Below are positions 12,264 through 22,546 of a DNA stretch of 60,324 nucleotides, piece by piece. Within the stretch, counting starts at the first letter, position 1. Every line of letters begins with the position of its first letter. Source of the stretch: an uncultured Pelagibacteraceae bacterium (GTDB lineage Bacteria > Pseudomonadota > Alphaproteobacteria > Pelagibacterales > Pelagibacteraceae). The notes under the pieces are model-generated. The model was given only the letters and a program-made list of their open reading frames with translations, made no database searches and was not told where the DNA came from. The position numbers and the translations under genes were made by a program. The DNA lies in the NCBI GenBank assembly GCA_902582605.1, contig CACHSP010000005.1, forward strand, positions 1-60,324, read 5' to 3'.

Positions 12264-12732
12264 TTATTATTTTTATTTTTTCTTTTAGTTCTTTATATAC
12301 ATGATATTTAAAATCCACTACCACTTCAGTTATTTTATCTAATTCAATCCATTTCCACGCTAAAAATTCTGGTTTATTTGTTTTTATATTTATATCTTCA
12401 TCTTTACCCAGGTATCTCATTAAAAACCATTTTTGTTTTTGTCCTTTATATTTACCTTTCCAAATAATACCCAATAAATTTTTGGGTAGCTCGTAGGTTA
12501 TTGTGCCTTCAATTTCTCTTACAAGTTCTACATTTTTGATACTAGTCTCTTCCTCTAATTCTCTATAAGCAGCAGCTAAAAAATCTTCTCCGTCATCTAC
12601 TCCACCTTGTGGCATTTGCCAAAAATTTTTTGGATTATCTATTCGTTTTGCTACAAAAACTTTATTCTCCTTGTTAAGGACAACAATACCCACTCCACTT
12701 CTAAGTGGCAGATTTCTGAATTTTTCTTCCAT
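12256..12732 (-). CDS. rppH: RNA 5' pyrophosphohydrolase (Nudix)
   Basis: RppH removes pyrophosphate from 5'-triphosphorylated mRNA to trigger RNase E-dependent decay. The 158-residue protein has the RppH start (LPLRSGVGIVVLN) and FWQMPQGGVDDGED, and the Nudix box runs from Gly43 to about Ile65 with the REUxEE core Arg57-Glu62 intact. The final Gly of the consensus is replaced by Ser64. It lies 1 bp downstream of ctpA at the end of the long minus-strand rplU operon. Alphaproteobacterial annotations often call it NudH or IalA-like; diadenosine polyphosphate hydrolase activity is also possible. Confidence 0.92.
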   Translation of the reverse strand: MEEKFRNLPLRSGVGIVVLNKENKVFVAKRIDNPKNFWQMPQGGVDDGEDFLAAAYRELEEETSIKNVELVREIEGTITYELPKNLLGIIWKGKYKGQKQKWFLMRYLGKDEDINIKTNKPEFLAWKWIELDKITEVVVDFKYHVYKELKEKIKIIIN

Positions 12733-12733
12733 A

Positions 12734-13861
12734 TTAGCCTTTGAGAAGTTTAATGGCGTATTCTAACTGATTGTCGGTTTCAGTTTTGATTCTGAAATCA
12801 TCGTTTTCCTCATCGATTTCTATATCTGGAGATACACCAACTTCAGAAATAGATTTTCCAGAAGGAAGATAATATTTTGCCACTGTGAGCCTAATTGCCC
12901 CATCATTTTTAAGGGGGATGATAGATTGTACCGAACCTTTACCATAACTATTTTCACCTAATAAAATTGCTCTTTTGTGATCTTTAAGAGCACCTGCAAC
13001 TATCTCTGACGCTGAAGCTGATCCATAGTTAATAAGAACAATCAAGACTTTTCCATTTGTAAGGTCACCCTTTTTTGCAAACCATTTTCTATTTTCAGAA
13101 GGCTTTCTACTTTTTGTAGATACGATCTCTCCATTATCTAGGAAAAAGTCTGAGATTTTTATTGCTTGAGAAAGTAGTCCGCCAGGATTGTTTCTTAAAT
13201 CTAAAATGTATGACTTAACATCTATATTTTTTTCTAATTTTTTAATTTCTCTTTCTATTTGTTTGCCACTATTTTCATTAAACGAGGTTAGTCTTAAATA
13301 ACCTATACTTTTTTCTAAAATGTCAGCTTTAACGGATTGAATTTGTATAATCTCTCTTATAACATTAAATATTAGAGCTTTTCTCTCCCCACGTCTTCGA
13401 ATTGTGAGTTCAATTCCTGATCCAACTGGCCCCCTCATTAAATCAACAGCTTCACTGAGAGATTTGCCCTGAACTTGAACATCATTAATTTTAACAATAT
13501 AGTCGCCTGCTTTAATCCCTGCTCTAGATGCTGGCGTGTCATCTATAGGAGAAATGACTTTTACAACACCTGACTCCATACTCACCTCAATACCAAGACC
13601 CCCAAATTCACCACTGGTCTCAGTCTGCATCTCATTAAATATTTCTGGAGACATGTATGCCGAGTAAGGGTCAAGAGATTGTAGAAGGCCATTGATCGCA
13701 GAATCCATACTCTCAGATTGATTAATTTCATCTACATATTCTTTATTGATTTTTTCAAGCACTTCTCCAAATAAATCAATTTTTTTGTAAATATCATTTT
13801 CAGCAGAATTCACTTGCTGAAATAGAAAACAAAATAAAAATAATGTTAATACTTTTTTCAT
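12734..13861 (-). CDS. ctpA: Carboxy-terminal processing protease (S41 family)
   Basis: This is a periplasmic serine protease that trims C-termini and clears proteins or lipoproteins. A signal peptide covers about residues 1-20 (MKKVLTLFLFCFLFQQVNSA). A PDZ domain lies at about 88-160 with GLGIEV at its start and RAGIKAGDYIVKIND. The S41 core includes YLRLTSF, DLRNNPGG, the nucleophile region GSASASEIVAGAL (280-292) and Lys308 in SYGKGSVQ. At 375 residues it is shorter than the about 440 common in other Alphaproteobacteria, mostly at the C-terminus. The ATG is tightly coupled to the stop of rsfS. Confidence 0.94.
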   Translation of the reverse strand: MKKVLTLFLFCFLFQQVNSAENDIYKKIDLFGEVLEKINKEYVDEINQSESMDSAINGLLQSLDPYSAYMSPEIFNEMQTETSGEFGGLGIEVSMESGVVKVISPIDDTPASRAGIKAGDYIVKINDVQVQGKSLSEAVDLMRGPVGSGIELTIRRRGERKALIFNVIREIIQIQSVKADILEKSIGYLRLTSFNENSGKQIEREIKKLEKNIDVKSYILDLRNNPGGLLSQAIKISDFFLDNGEIVSTKSRKPSENRKWFAKKGDLTNGKVLIVLINYGSASASEIVAGALKDHKRAILLGENSYGKGSVQSIIPLKNDGAIRLTVAKYYLPSGKSISEVGVSPDIEIDEENDDFRIKTETDNQLEYAIKLLKG

Positions 13862-14211
13862 TAGATAATTAATTTTTCTTTAGGGATTAGTTCAGACCAC
13901 ATTTTTTCAAGTTCATAAAATTTTCTTTTTTCTGGGTGAAAAATATGAACAATTAAGTCTATACCATCAATTAATTTCCATTCACTACTATCTGCGCCCT
14001 CGATTTTTGAATTTTTTATGCCATTATCTTTAAATTTTTCCAAAACTTGCTCAGATAAAGATTGTATGTGCCTAGATGAAGTGCCGCTCGCAATAATCAT
14101 AAAATCAGCCATAGAACTTTTGTCTTTGAGATCTATGCTTATTATGTCTTGAGCCTTGTTAATATCCAATGTTTTGATGATAGAATTTTTAAGATCTGAA
14201 ATTTTATCCAT
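13861..14211 (-). CDS. rsfS: Ribosome silencing factor
   Basis: RsfS (RsfA/Iojap family) binds ribosomal protein L14 and blocks subunit joining during starvation. The 116-residue protein contains the family core: DIISIDLKDKSSMADFMIIASGTS, the SRHIQSLSEQVLE helix, and EWKLIDGIDLIVHIFHPEKRKFYELEKMW. It lies between nadD and ctpA, the common bacterial order, and its stop overlaps the ctpA start. Starvation-linked translational shutdown would suit an oligotroph, but that link is inferred. Confidence 0.94.
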   Translation of the reverse strand: MDKISDLKNSIIKTLDINKAQDIISIDLKDKSSMADFMIIASGTSSRHIQSLSEQVLEKFKDNGIKNSKIEGADSSEWKLIDGIDLIVHIFHPEKRKFYELEKMWSELIPKEKLII

Positions 14212-14228
14212 TAGTTAATTTCAGACTA

Positions 14229-14750
14229 TCAAATTTTCCTTAATTGAGAAGACGAAATATTGACTTTATTAAAATAAACAAATTTAAATTTCTCACTTTT
14301 AAGGGTTTTATATGTCTTTGAATTTAATGATTTTTTCTTATATCCATATCTATCAAAAACTAAGATATTACATTTTTCTGAAATCTGTTTCCATTTATGC
14401 CATTTATGGAAATTAACTAAATTATCTGCACCCATTAAGAAAAAAATTTCATTTTTTTCATTTTTTTTGAAGTAATTTATTAGATTTATTGTTTTATTTG
14501 ATTTAATTTTATTTTCATAAAATTTGACTTCAATAAATTTATTTTTTTTAATAATCTTTTTACATCCTTTAATTCTAGATTGCAGGCTTAAAGAACTTTT
14601 AATTTTAAAAGGATTTTTTTTTGTTATGGCCCATATAATCTTTTCAAGTTTAAATCTTTTTACTGCTTCTTTGGATATAGCTAGATGACCATTGTGAGCA
14701 GGATCAAACGAACCACCTAAAATTCCAATTTTTTTTTTTTTCAAATTCAA
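14229..14750 (-). CDS. nadD: Nicotinate-nucleotide adenylyltransferase (C-terminally short)
   Basis: NadD adenylates nicotinate mononucleotide in NAD synthesis. The N-terminal GILGGSFDPAHNGHL segment holds the nucleotidyltransferase HxGH motif, and the family SSSxxR motif is at the extreme C-terminus (SSSQLRKI). The protein stops right after this motif at 173 residues, while typical NadD proteins continue for roughly 20-40 residues with a final helix and strand. None of the other frames downstream encodes the missing tail, so this is a true short form and not an obvious frameshift. It follows proA by 1 bp and precedes rsfS. Confidence 0.9.
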   Translation of the reverse strand: MNLKKKKIGILGGSFDPAHNGHLAISKEAVKRFKLEKIIWAITKKNPFKIKSSLSLQSRIKGCKKIIKKNKFIEVKFYENKIKSNKTINLINYFKKNEKNEIFFLMGADNLVNFHKWHKWKQISEKCNILVFDRYGYKKKSLNSKTYKTLKSEKFKFVYFNKVNISSSQLRKI

Positions 14751-14751
14751 A

Positions 14752-16001
14752 TTACTTCCTTACCTGGCCTTTGCTGGTGACTTGATATTTATAGGAAATA
14801 AGTTGATTAAGTCCTACGGGACCTCTAGGTGGAAGTGTGTTGGTTGAGATCCCCACTTCGCCACCAAACCCAAATTCACCTCCATCTGCAAATTGTGTTG
14901 AAGTATTGTGCATAGCTATTGAACTTTTTACCTCATTTAAAAATTTTTTTGCTGCTTTTTTGTTTTGAGTAATAATACAATCGGTATGCATGGTTCCGTA
15001 TTTGTTAATATGCGCTATAGCCTCATCTATATTTTTTACTGATTTCACAGATACAACAGGTGACAAATATTCTTTTGACCAATCTTTTATCGAAGCTTTC
15101 TGAATTTTTTTATCATAAAGTTTTCTTATCTTATTATCACCAATAATTTTACATCCATTTTCCTCTAAATTTTTTAAGATTTTATTTCCAAATTTCTTGA
15201 TTATTTTTTCGTGTAAAAGAATCGTTTCGGTTGCTCCACATATTGCGGTATTCCTCATTTTAGCATTTTGAACTACTTTATTCGCAATCTTAGGATTTGC
15301 ATTTTTATCTACATAAGAATGACAAACACCTTCCAAATGACCAATTGTTGGAACAGATGACAAATCCTGTACTTTTTTAACTAAACTTTTCCCACCTCTT
15401 GGAATTATTACATCAATAAATTTACTCATTTTTTGTAGAAGAAAATCAACAACACTTCTTTTTTTAAGTTTTAAAAACTGAACAAAATTTTCATCAACAT
15501 TATTTTTCTTTAGTGATTCTCTGAAGAATTTTGTGAGAATAAGATTAGAATAATAAGCTTCAGATCCACCTTTTAAAATGACAGCATTCCCAGACTTAAA
15601 ACATAACGATGCAACATCTGCTGTAACATTGGGTCTACTTTCGTATATAACGCCAATCACACCAATAGGTATAGATACTTTTGATATTACCAAACCATTT
15701 GGCCTTTTCCATTTTTCCAAAATGACATTTGTAGGATCCCTTAAACTAATAATTTTTTTTATAGAATTAGTTATCGCTATTATTTTTTTGTCATTTAATA
15801 TTAATCTTTGGATTAAATTATTTTTAATACCTTTTTTGTAGGCATTCTTAATATCTTTTTTATTTTCATTAATTATTAATTTTTTGTTTTTTAAGATTAG
15901 AAGACGATAATCTTTTAGAACTTCGTCTTTTTTTTTTGTACTTAACTTTTTATTAATAGCTTTTTTTGATTTTTTTCCGATATTAGTTAGTAGCTTTTGC
16001 A

Positions 16002-16002
<1 letters not shown>
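14752..16002 (-). CDS. proA: Gamma-glutamyl phosphate reductase
   Basis: ProA reduces gamma-glutamyl phosphate to glutamate-5-semialdehyde, the second step of proline synthesis. It is an aldehyde-dehydrogenase-fold enzyme; catalytic Cys255 is in NTAICGATE, and the NADP-region motif PIGVIGVIYESRPNVT (112-127) is present. At 416 residues it is full length. Its start overlaps the stop of proB, giving a coupled proB-proA pair. Lysine codons built from AAA are very frequent, consistent with genome-wide AT pressure. Confidence 0.96.
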
Positions 16003-18090
<2,088 letters not shown>

Positions 18091-18108
18091 CTATTTTGAG
18101 TTGTAATA

Positions 18109-18363
18109 TTAATTGGGTTTTACTGAAACAAAAGTTCTATCGGATTTTGTTTTTTTAAAAACAACTTTACCTTTTATTACTGAAAAAATTGAGTGGTCTT
18201 TACCCATACCCACATTTTCTCCTGGAAATATCTTAGTGCCTCTTTGTCTAACAATTATGTTGCCAGGAATAACATTTTGACCACCATATTTTTTTACACC
18301 AAGTCTTCTGCCGGCACTATCTCTACCGTTCCTTGATGATCCACCAGCTTTTTTCGTAGCCAT
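18109..18363 (-). CDS. rpmA: 50S ribosomal protein L27
   Basis: L27 lies near the peptidyl-transferase centre. The 84-residue sequence has the canonical N-terminus ([20 protein letters not shown]) followed by [21 protein letters not shown]. There is no cleavable N-terminal extension of the Firmicutes type. An AAGGAA-type ribosome binding site precedes the ATG. It lies 11 bp downstream of rplU in the same operon. Confidence 0.98.
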   Translation of the reverse strand: MATKKAGGSSRNGRDSAGRRLGVKKYGGQNVIPGNIIVRQRGTKIFPGENVGMGKDHSIFSVIKGKVVFKKTKSDRTFVSVKPN

Positions 18364-18374
18364 ATTTTATTCCT

Positions 18375-18773
18375 TTATTTACTCAATTCCTTTTTTTCAG
18401 AATCTTTTTTTGTTGGTTTAGAAATCTTCTCAGCCTCAGATAAAATCTTACCATCTTTCGAAAAAATTTTATTTATTCTAATCATAGAATATTCTTGTCT
18501 ATGACCATTTTTTCTTCTTGAGTTTTGTCTTCTTCTCTTTTTAAAAATAAGTACAGTTCTATTTTTACTATTTTTTATTAGGTTTGCTTCAACTTTGGCT
18601 CCTTGAATTGTTGGCGAACCAATTTCTATTACTTTATTATCGCCATATGCCAATATATCATTAAACTCAATTTTAGTGTCAGTTTTTGAATTTGGTAATT
18701 TTTCAATTCTTAAAATTTCACCAGACTTCACTTTATATTGTTTTCCACCTGATTGTATAACTGCGTATGACAT
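18375..18773 (-). CDS. rplU: 50S ribosomal protein L21
   Basis: L21 is a 23S rRNA-binding protein of the large subunit. MSYAVIQSGGKQYKV at the N-terminus and FKKRRRQNSRRKNGHRQEYSMI near the C-terminus define the family. At 132 residues it carries a lysine-rich extension of about 28 residues beyond the usual about 103 (KISKPTKKDSEKKELSK), as seen in several Alphaproteobacteria. It is the first gene of the operon that runs through rppH and lies just behind a good sigma70-type promoter. Confidence 0.97.
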   Translation of the reverse strand: MSYAVIQSGGKQYKVKSGEILRIEKLPNSKTDTKIEFNDILAYGDNKVIEIGSPTIQGAKVEANLIKNSKNRTVLIFKKRRRQNSRRKNGHRQEYSMIRINKIFSKDGKILSEAEKISKPTKKDSEKKELSK

Positions 18774-18794
18774 AAAATAGATTTTTTATCAGGC

Positions 18795-18822
18795 AATATA
18801 GTCAGGGCATTTCTTTAGTCAA
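18795..18822 (-). promoter_or_regulatory. Sigma70-type promoter of the rplU operon
   Basis: Read on the minus strand, a -35 TTGACT (18822-18817) and a -10 TATATT (18800-18795) are separated by 16 bp in the 58-bp gap between gloB and rplU. Transcription would start around 18788, leaving a leader of about 15 nt. This is one of the best promoter matches in the window and would drive rplU-rpmA-obgE-proB-proA-nadD-rsfS-ctpA-rppH. Confidence 0.6.
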
Positions 18823-18831
18823 GCTTATTAA

Positions 18832-19551
18832 CTAAAAATTATCCTTTAAATCTCTCAATTTTGAAAAACTTTCTAAATCTTTTGCTTTAAGAAATATATT
18901 ACATTCTAATTCATCAGCTAAAGTACTTGGTATTGTTGGTAATGCATTTTTAAGTTTCTTGTTAATCTCTAGTATTTTATTTTTTAATTTTAAATTACCA
19001 GAGTCATTGGCGATACAAAAATTTGAGTTTTGTAAAGTGTATTCATGGCCACAATATATTTCTGTATCTTTTGGTAATGATTTAATTTTTTTGAGTGAAT
19101 TATACATTTGTTCGTAGGTGCCTTCAAAAATTCTGCCACATCCTAAAGAGAATAGAGTATCACCTGTGAAAATTTTTTTTTCTTTAAAAAAATGAAAAGC
19201 GATATGACCAGATGTATGACCTGGAACATGATAAATTTTTGCCTCAAAATTGTCTTGTTTCCATATTTGGTTGTCCTCTAGAGATATATCAATCTCAGGT
19301 ATACGATTTTTATCTCCAATAAATCCAACCACTTTAGAATTATATTTTTTTTTTAATTCAATATTTCCACCCACATGATCGTAATGATGATGTGTATTAA
19401 GTATGAATTTTAAATTTATTTTTGAGTTATCAAGATAATTAATTATTGGTGCAGACTCGCTAGGGTCAATAACACAAGCAGTTTGATTTTCTTCATCAAT
19501 AATTAAGTAGCTATAATTATCCTGTAGACATTTAATAATTTCAATTTTCAT
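18832..19551 (-). CDS. gloB: Hydroxyacylglutathione hydrolase (glyoxalase II)
   Basis: GloB hydrolyses S-lactoylglutathione to lactate in methylglyoxal detoxification. It is a metallo-beta-lactamase fold protein; the zinc motif THHHYDH gives His54, His56, Asp58 and His59, and VPGHTSGH, FTGDTLF and CGHEYT supply the remaining metal ligands. The 239-residue length is slightly below the usual 250-255. The gene is 1 bp downstream of metW on the same strand and so may be read from the metX promoter. Confidence 0.92.
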   Translation of the reverse strand: MKIEIIKCLQDNYSYLIIDEENQTACVIDPSESAPIINYLDNSKINLKFILNTHHHYDHVGGNIELKKKYNSKVVGFIGDKNRIPEIDISLEDNQIWKQDNFEAKIYHVPGHTSGHIAFHFFKEKKIFTGDTLFSLGCGRIFEGTYEQMYNSLKKIKSLPKDTEIYCGHEYTLQNSNFCIANDSGNLKLKNKILEINKKLKNALPTIPSTLADELECNIFLKAKDLESFSKLRDLKDNF

Positions 19552-20148
19552 TTATTTTTCTATTAAAAATATACCAAGTTCTCCAAATAAATTTTTAAAA
19601 ATAAGATTTGATTTGTTAATATCAGAAACATTTTGATTAATTAACGCTAAAGATTTAAAAATTTTAAAGTTAATAATCTTAGAAAATCTGACAAAATCTT
19701 TTATCGTGCACATATGAATGTTTGGTGTGTTATACCAATCATGAGGTAAAGAGTTTGTAATTGGCATTGTTCCTTTAAATAATAAATTTAATCTTACTTT
19801 CCAATGCCCAAAATTTGGAATAGTTACTATAGCTTTATTGCCAACTCGTAAAAGCTCTCTAATTACAGTCTCGGGATTTATAAAAGCTTGTAAAGTTTGT
19901 CCAAGAACAACATACTCAAAAGAGTCATTTGGAAATTGCTTTAAATCAAATTCTGCATTCCCCTCAATAACAGTCAGCCCTTTAGCAATACAAATTTGCA
20001 CTTTTTCTTTTGAAATCTCAATTCCTCTGATATTAGCGTTTTTATTTGTCTTTAAAAATTCCATTAAAGTTCCATCATCACATCCTACATCAAGAACTTT
20101 TGCATCTTTCTCAATCAAATCTGAAATAATTTTATATTCTGGTTTCAT
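19552..20148 (-). CDS. metW: MetW methyltransferase-like methionine biosynthesis protein
   Basis: MetW is a small class I methyltransferase-fold protein that pairs with MetX and is needed for full homoserine acyltransferase function in several proteobacteria. The SAM-binding motif VLDVGCDDGTLMEFL (18-32), FPNDSFEYVVLGQTLQ, and the C-terminal signature MPITNSLPHDWYNTPNIHMCTIKDF are visible. At 198 residues it is normal. Its ATG overlaps the metX stop by 4 bp, indicating coupled translation and shared SAM-II control. Confidence 0.95.
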   Translation of the reverse strand: MKPEYKIISDLIEKDAKVLDVGCDDGTLMEFLKTNKNANIRGIEISKEKVQICIAKGLTVIEGNAEFDLKQFPNDSFEYVVLGQTLQAFINPETVIRELLRVGNKAIVTIPNFGHWKVRLNLLFKGTMPITNSLPHDWYNTPNIHMCTIKDFVRFSKIINFKIFKSLALINQNVSDINKSNLIFKNLFGELGIFLIEK

Positions 20149-21269
20149 AAATTTTTTTCTACATAAGATTTATCTAAAAAATTTTTTAGAGCTTTTAGGA
20201 AATCAGGGACATTAAGCAAAAAAGAATCATGCCCCTTATCAGACTCAATTTCAACAAAACCTACATTTGCACCAATTGCGTTTAAGGCAATTACAATGTC
20301 TTTATTTTCCTGTGTTGGATAAAGCCAATCTGAGGTAAAAGATATTATAAAAAATTTCGCTTTTGTATTTTTAAAAGCATCAGATAAATTTCCATTAAAT
20401 TGTTTTACTAAATCAAAATAATCCATTGCTCTAGTAATATACAAATAGCTATTCGCATCGAACCGATCTACAAATACCGAACCTTGGTATCTAAGATAAC
20501 TTTCAATTTGAAAGTCAGCATCAAAACCAAATTTTAAATCATCTCTTTCTTGAAGTTTTCTACCAAATTTTTCTTGAAGCCCTTTTTTTGAGAGATAAGT
20601 AATATGTGCAGCCATTCTAGCTACAGCTAATCCTTTATCGGGTACAATATTTTTTGAATTATAATCTCCATCAGACCAATTATGATCTGCCGTAATGGCT
20701 TGTCTGCCAAGTTCATTAAAAGCAATATTTTGCGCAGAATGGCTTGAAGTACAAGCAATGGGTATTGCTGTTTTAGCTTTATCAGGATAATTACTAATAA
20801 ATTGTAGGACTTGCATTCCACCCATTGAACCACCTACAACTGAAAAAAGTTTTTTTATTCCAAAAAAATCCAACAAATTAATTTGTGCATTCACCATGTC
20901 ATTAATTGTGATGACTGGAAAATCTGTTCCGTAAATTTTTTTTGTCTTGGGATTTTCATGGCTAGGCCCAAAAGATCCCATACACCCACCTATTACATTT
21001 GCACAGATTACAAAATACTTATCTGTATCTATCGACTTGCCAGAGCCTACCGCATAAGACCACCAACCATCCTTTTTGGTCACTGGATTTATACCTGTTA
21101 CAAATTGATCACCTGTTAAAGCATGAAATACTAAAATTGCGTTATCTTTTTCATTATTGAGTGAGCCATAAGTTTCATACGCTAAAGGAAAATTATTAAT
21201 AGTCTGACCACAATCTAATTTGAGTGGTTTTTCAACAATCAACGTTTTTATATTTTGTTTTATATTCAT
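20145..21269 (-). CDS. metX: Homoserine O-acetyltransferase family protein
   Basis: MetX activates homoserine by O-acylation in methionine synthesis. The alpha/beta-hydrolase nucleophile is Ser148 in GGSMGGMQ; the downstream SDWLYPT and KGHDSFL segments hold the catalytic Asp and His. Family motifs NVIGGCMGSFGPS and DHNWSDGDY are present. At 374 residues it is full length. Acetyl versus succinyl donor preference cannot be read safely from sequence. No strong Shine-Dalgarno precedes the ATG. A SAM-II riboswitch lies in the leader, so SAM should repress the gene. Confidence 0.94.
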   Translation of the reverse strand: MNIKQNIKTLIVEKPLKLDCGQTINNFPLAYETYGSLNNEKDNAILVFHALTGDQFVTGINPVTKKDGWWSYAVGSGKSIDTDKYFVICANVIGGCMGSFGPSHENPKTKKIYGTDFPVITINDMVNAQINLLDFFGIKKLFSVVGGSMGGMQVLQFISNYPDKAKTAIPIACTSSHSAQNIAFNELGRQAITADHNWSDGDYNSKNIVPDKGLAVARMAAHITYLSKKGLQEKFGRKLQERDDLKFGFDADFQIESYLRYQGSVFVDRFDANSYLYITRAMDYFDLVKQFNGNLSDAFKNTKAKFFIISFTSDWLYPTQENKDIVIALNAIGANVGFVEIESDKGHDSFLLNVPDFLKALKNFLDKSYVEKNL

Positions 21270-21302
21270 AATAAAAGCTGAAAGTTGAATTGTGAGAAAA
21301 AA

Positions 21303-21354
21303 AACTTTTTTAGCGGTTTTTTTAAAGCGCTCGCAATTCAGGTAAATCAGCGCA
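21303..21354 (-). promoter_or_regulatory. SAM-II riboswitch controlling metX-metW
   Basis: Read on the minus strand the leader begins GCGCTGATTTA, continues through TTGCGAGCGCTTTAAA and ends CGCTAAAAAAG. This matches, element by element, the SAM-II aptamer known from marine metX leaders: P1 is formed by GCGCU (21353-21349) and AGCGC (21331-21327), and the A-rich 3' segment with GCTAAAA forms the H-type pseudoknot that binds SAM. The 3' end lies about 35 nt before the metX ATG and is followed at once by a run of eight U (21304-21297). SAM-II elements usually control translation; here the U-run also allows a transcription-termination mode. Confidence 0.9.
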
Positions 21355-21359
21355 TAAAT

Positions 21360-21388
21360 TTTGTACTAGAAGTTATTTAGTATGTCAA
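21360..21388 (-). promoter_or_regulatory. Sigma70-type promoter of metX
   Basis: On the minus strand a perfect TTGACA (21388-21383) is followed after exactly 17 bp by TACAAA (21365-21360). The expected transcription start is near 21353, the first base of the SAM-II P1 helix, so the aptamer sits at the extreme 5' end of the transcript. The rest of the gap up to hisC (21389-21472) holds an A7-TG-T7 palindrome and no promoter I would name. Confidence 0.7.
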
Positions 21389-21472
21389 TTTTTAAAAATA
21401 ATTACACTTAAACTATATAAAAAAATGTTTTTTTATTTATAAAGAGCATAAAATTTATAAAAGTTGGCTACC

Positions 21473-22546
21473 ATGAGATTTAAGAAATTAAATATTGAAA
21501 CCTATGAGCCTGGTAAATCCAGTCTTAAGAGATTTCATCAAGTTATAAAGCTATCTGCAAATGAGTCAGCCTTAGGTGTCAGCTCAAAGGCTAAAAAGAT
21601 TTTGTCTAATAAAAATTTAAGTTTTTTTAGGTACCCAGATGGCAAGTCTAATGCCTTAAGAAGACAAATATCTAAAAAGTTTAAATGCAATGAAGATAGA
21701 ATTATTTGTGGCGCTGGATCTGATGAGGTTATTCAAATGCTATGTCAATTATTTTTGAATCCCAAGGATGAAGTTATTCTTCCTCAGTATAGTTTTTTAA
21801 TGTACAGGATTTATGCTAAAATAGTTGGTGCAAAAGTTATTTTTGCTAAAGAAAATAATTTCAAAGTATCAATTCCAGAAATTATTAAAAATGTTTCAAA
21901 AAAAACAAAAATTGTTTTTTTAGCAAATCCTAATAATCCAACTGGAACATACCTAACAAGTTCTGAGCTTTTAGAACTTAGAAAAAAATTGAGAAAAAAT
22001 ATTTTGCTAGTAGTGGATGATGCATATGCAGAATATATGAAAAATAATGATTATAAAAGTGGATTAAAATTATTTAAAAATAAACAAAATGTCTTTATTT
22101 TAAGAACATTTTCTAAAATATACGGTTTATCCTCTCTAAGAGTAGGGTGGGGATATGGTTCAAAAAAAATTATTAAAGCACTGAATGTTATTAAGCCACC
22201 TTTTAATGTTAATGAAGTAGCACAAAAAGCTGCCATTGAGTCTCTTAAGGATACTAAGTTTATAACTCGTTCAGTTAAACACAATATTATTTATGCAAAA
22301 AAATTGAAAAATTTTCTTAACCAATATGGAATTAATTCAAATAATATATCGGCCAATTTTTTATTATTAAATTTTGAGAAATGTAAATTTAAAGCGAAAT
22401 ATTTTTATGAAAAATTAAAGATGAAAGGAATTATCTTAAGATCAACGGAAAATGGCTACAATATAAAAAATATGTTACGATTAACCATTGGATCAAAAAC
22501 AGATAATTTAAAATTTATGCGAGCAGTAAAAGGAATGTTTAATTAA
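21473..22546 (+). CDS. hisC: HisC-type aminotransferase (histidinol-phosphate / aromatic)
   Basis: This is a class I/II PLP aminotransferase of the histidinol-phosphate family. Motifs are LSANESALG near the N-terminus, NPNNPTGT, DDAYAEY and the Schiff-base lysine in RTFSKIYGLSSLRVGWG (Lys215 from this start). I chose the ATG at 21473; a TTG three codons upstream (21464) is also open. The next gene, which overlaps by one base, is a prephenate/arogenate dehydrogenase, a common partnership in which this enzyme serves as aromatic aminotransferase. It may also serve histidine synthesis. Confidence 0.88.
   Translation: MRFKKLNIETYEPGKSSLKRFHQVIKLSANESALGVSSKAKKILSNKNLSFFRYPDGKSNALRRQISKKFKCNEDRIICGAGSDEVIQMLCQLFLNPKDEVILPQYSFLMYRIYAKIVGAKVIFAKENNFKVSIPEIIKNVSKKTKIVFLANPNNPTGTYLTSSELLELRKKLRKNILLVVDDAYAEYMKNNDYKSGLKLFKNKQNVFILRTFSKIYGLSSLRVGWGYGSKKIIKALNVIKPPFNVNEVAQKAAIESLKDTKFITRSVKHNIIYAKKLKNFLNQYGINSNNISANFLLLNFEKCKFKAKYFYEKLKMKGIILRSTENGYNIKNMLRLTIGSKTDNLKFMRAVKGMFN

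Noticed and set aside
21389..21472. Promoter for hisC
   Set aside because: A TTACAC and several TATA-like hexamers exist, but no pair has acceptable spacing; in DNA this AT-rich such hexamers are expected by chance.
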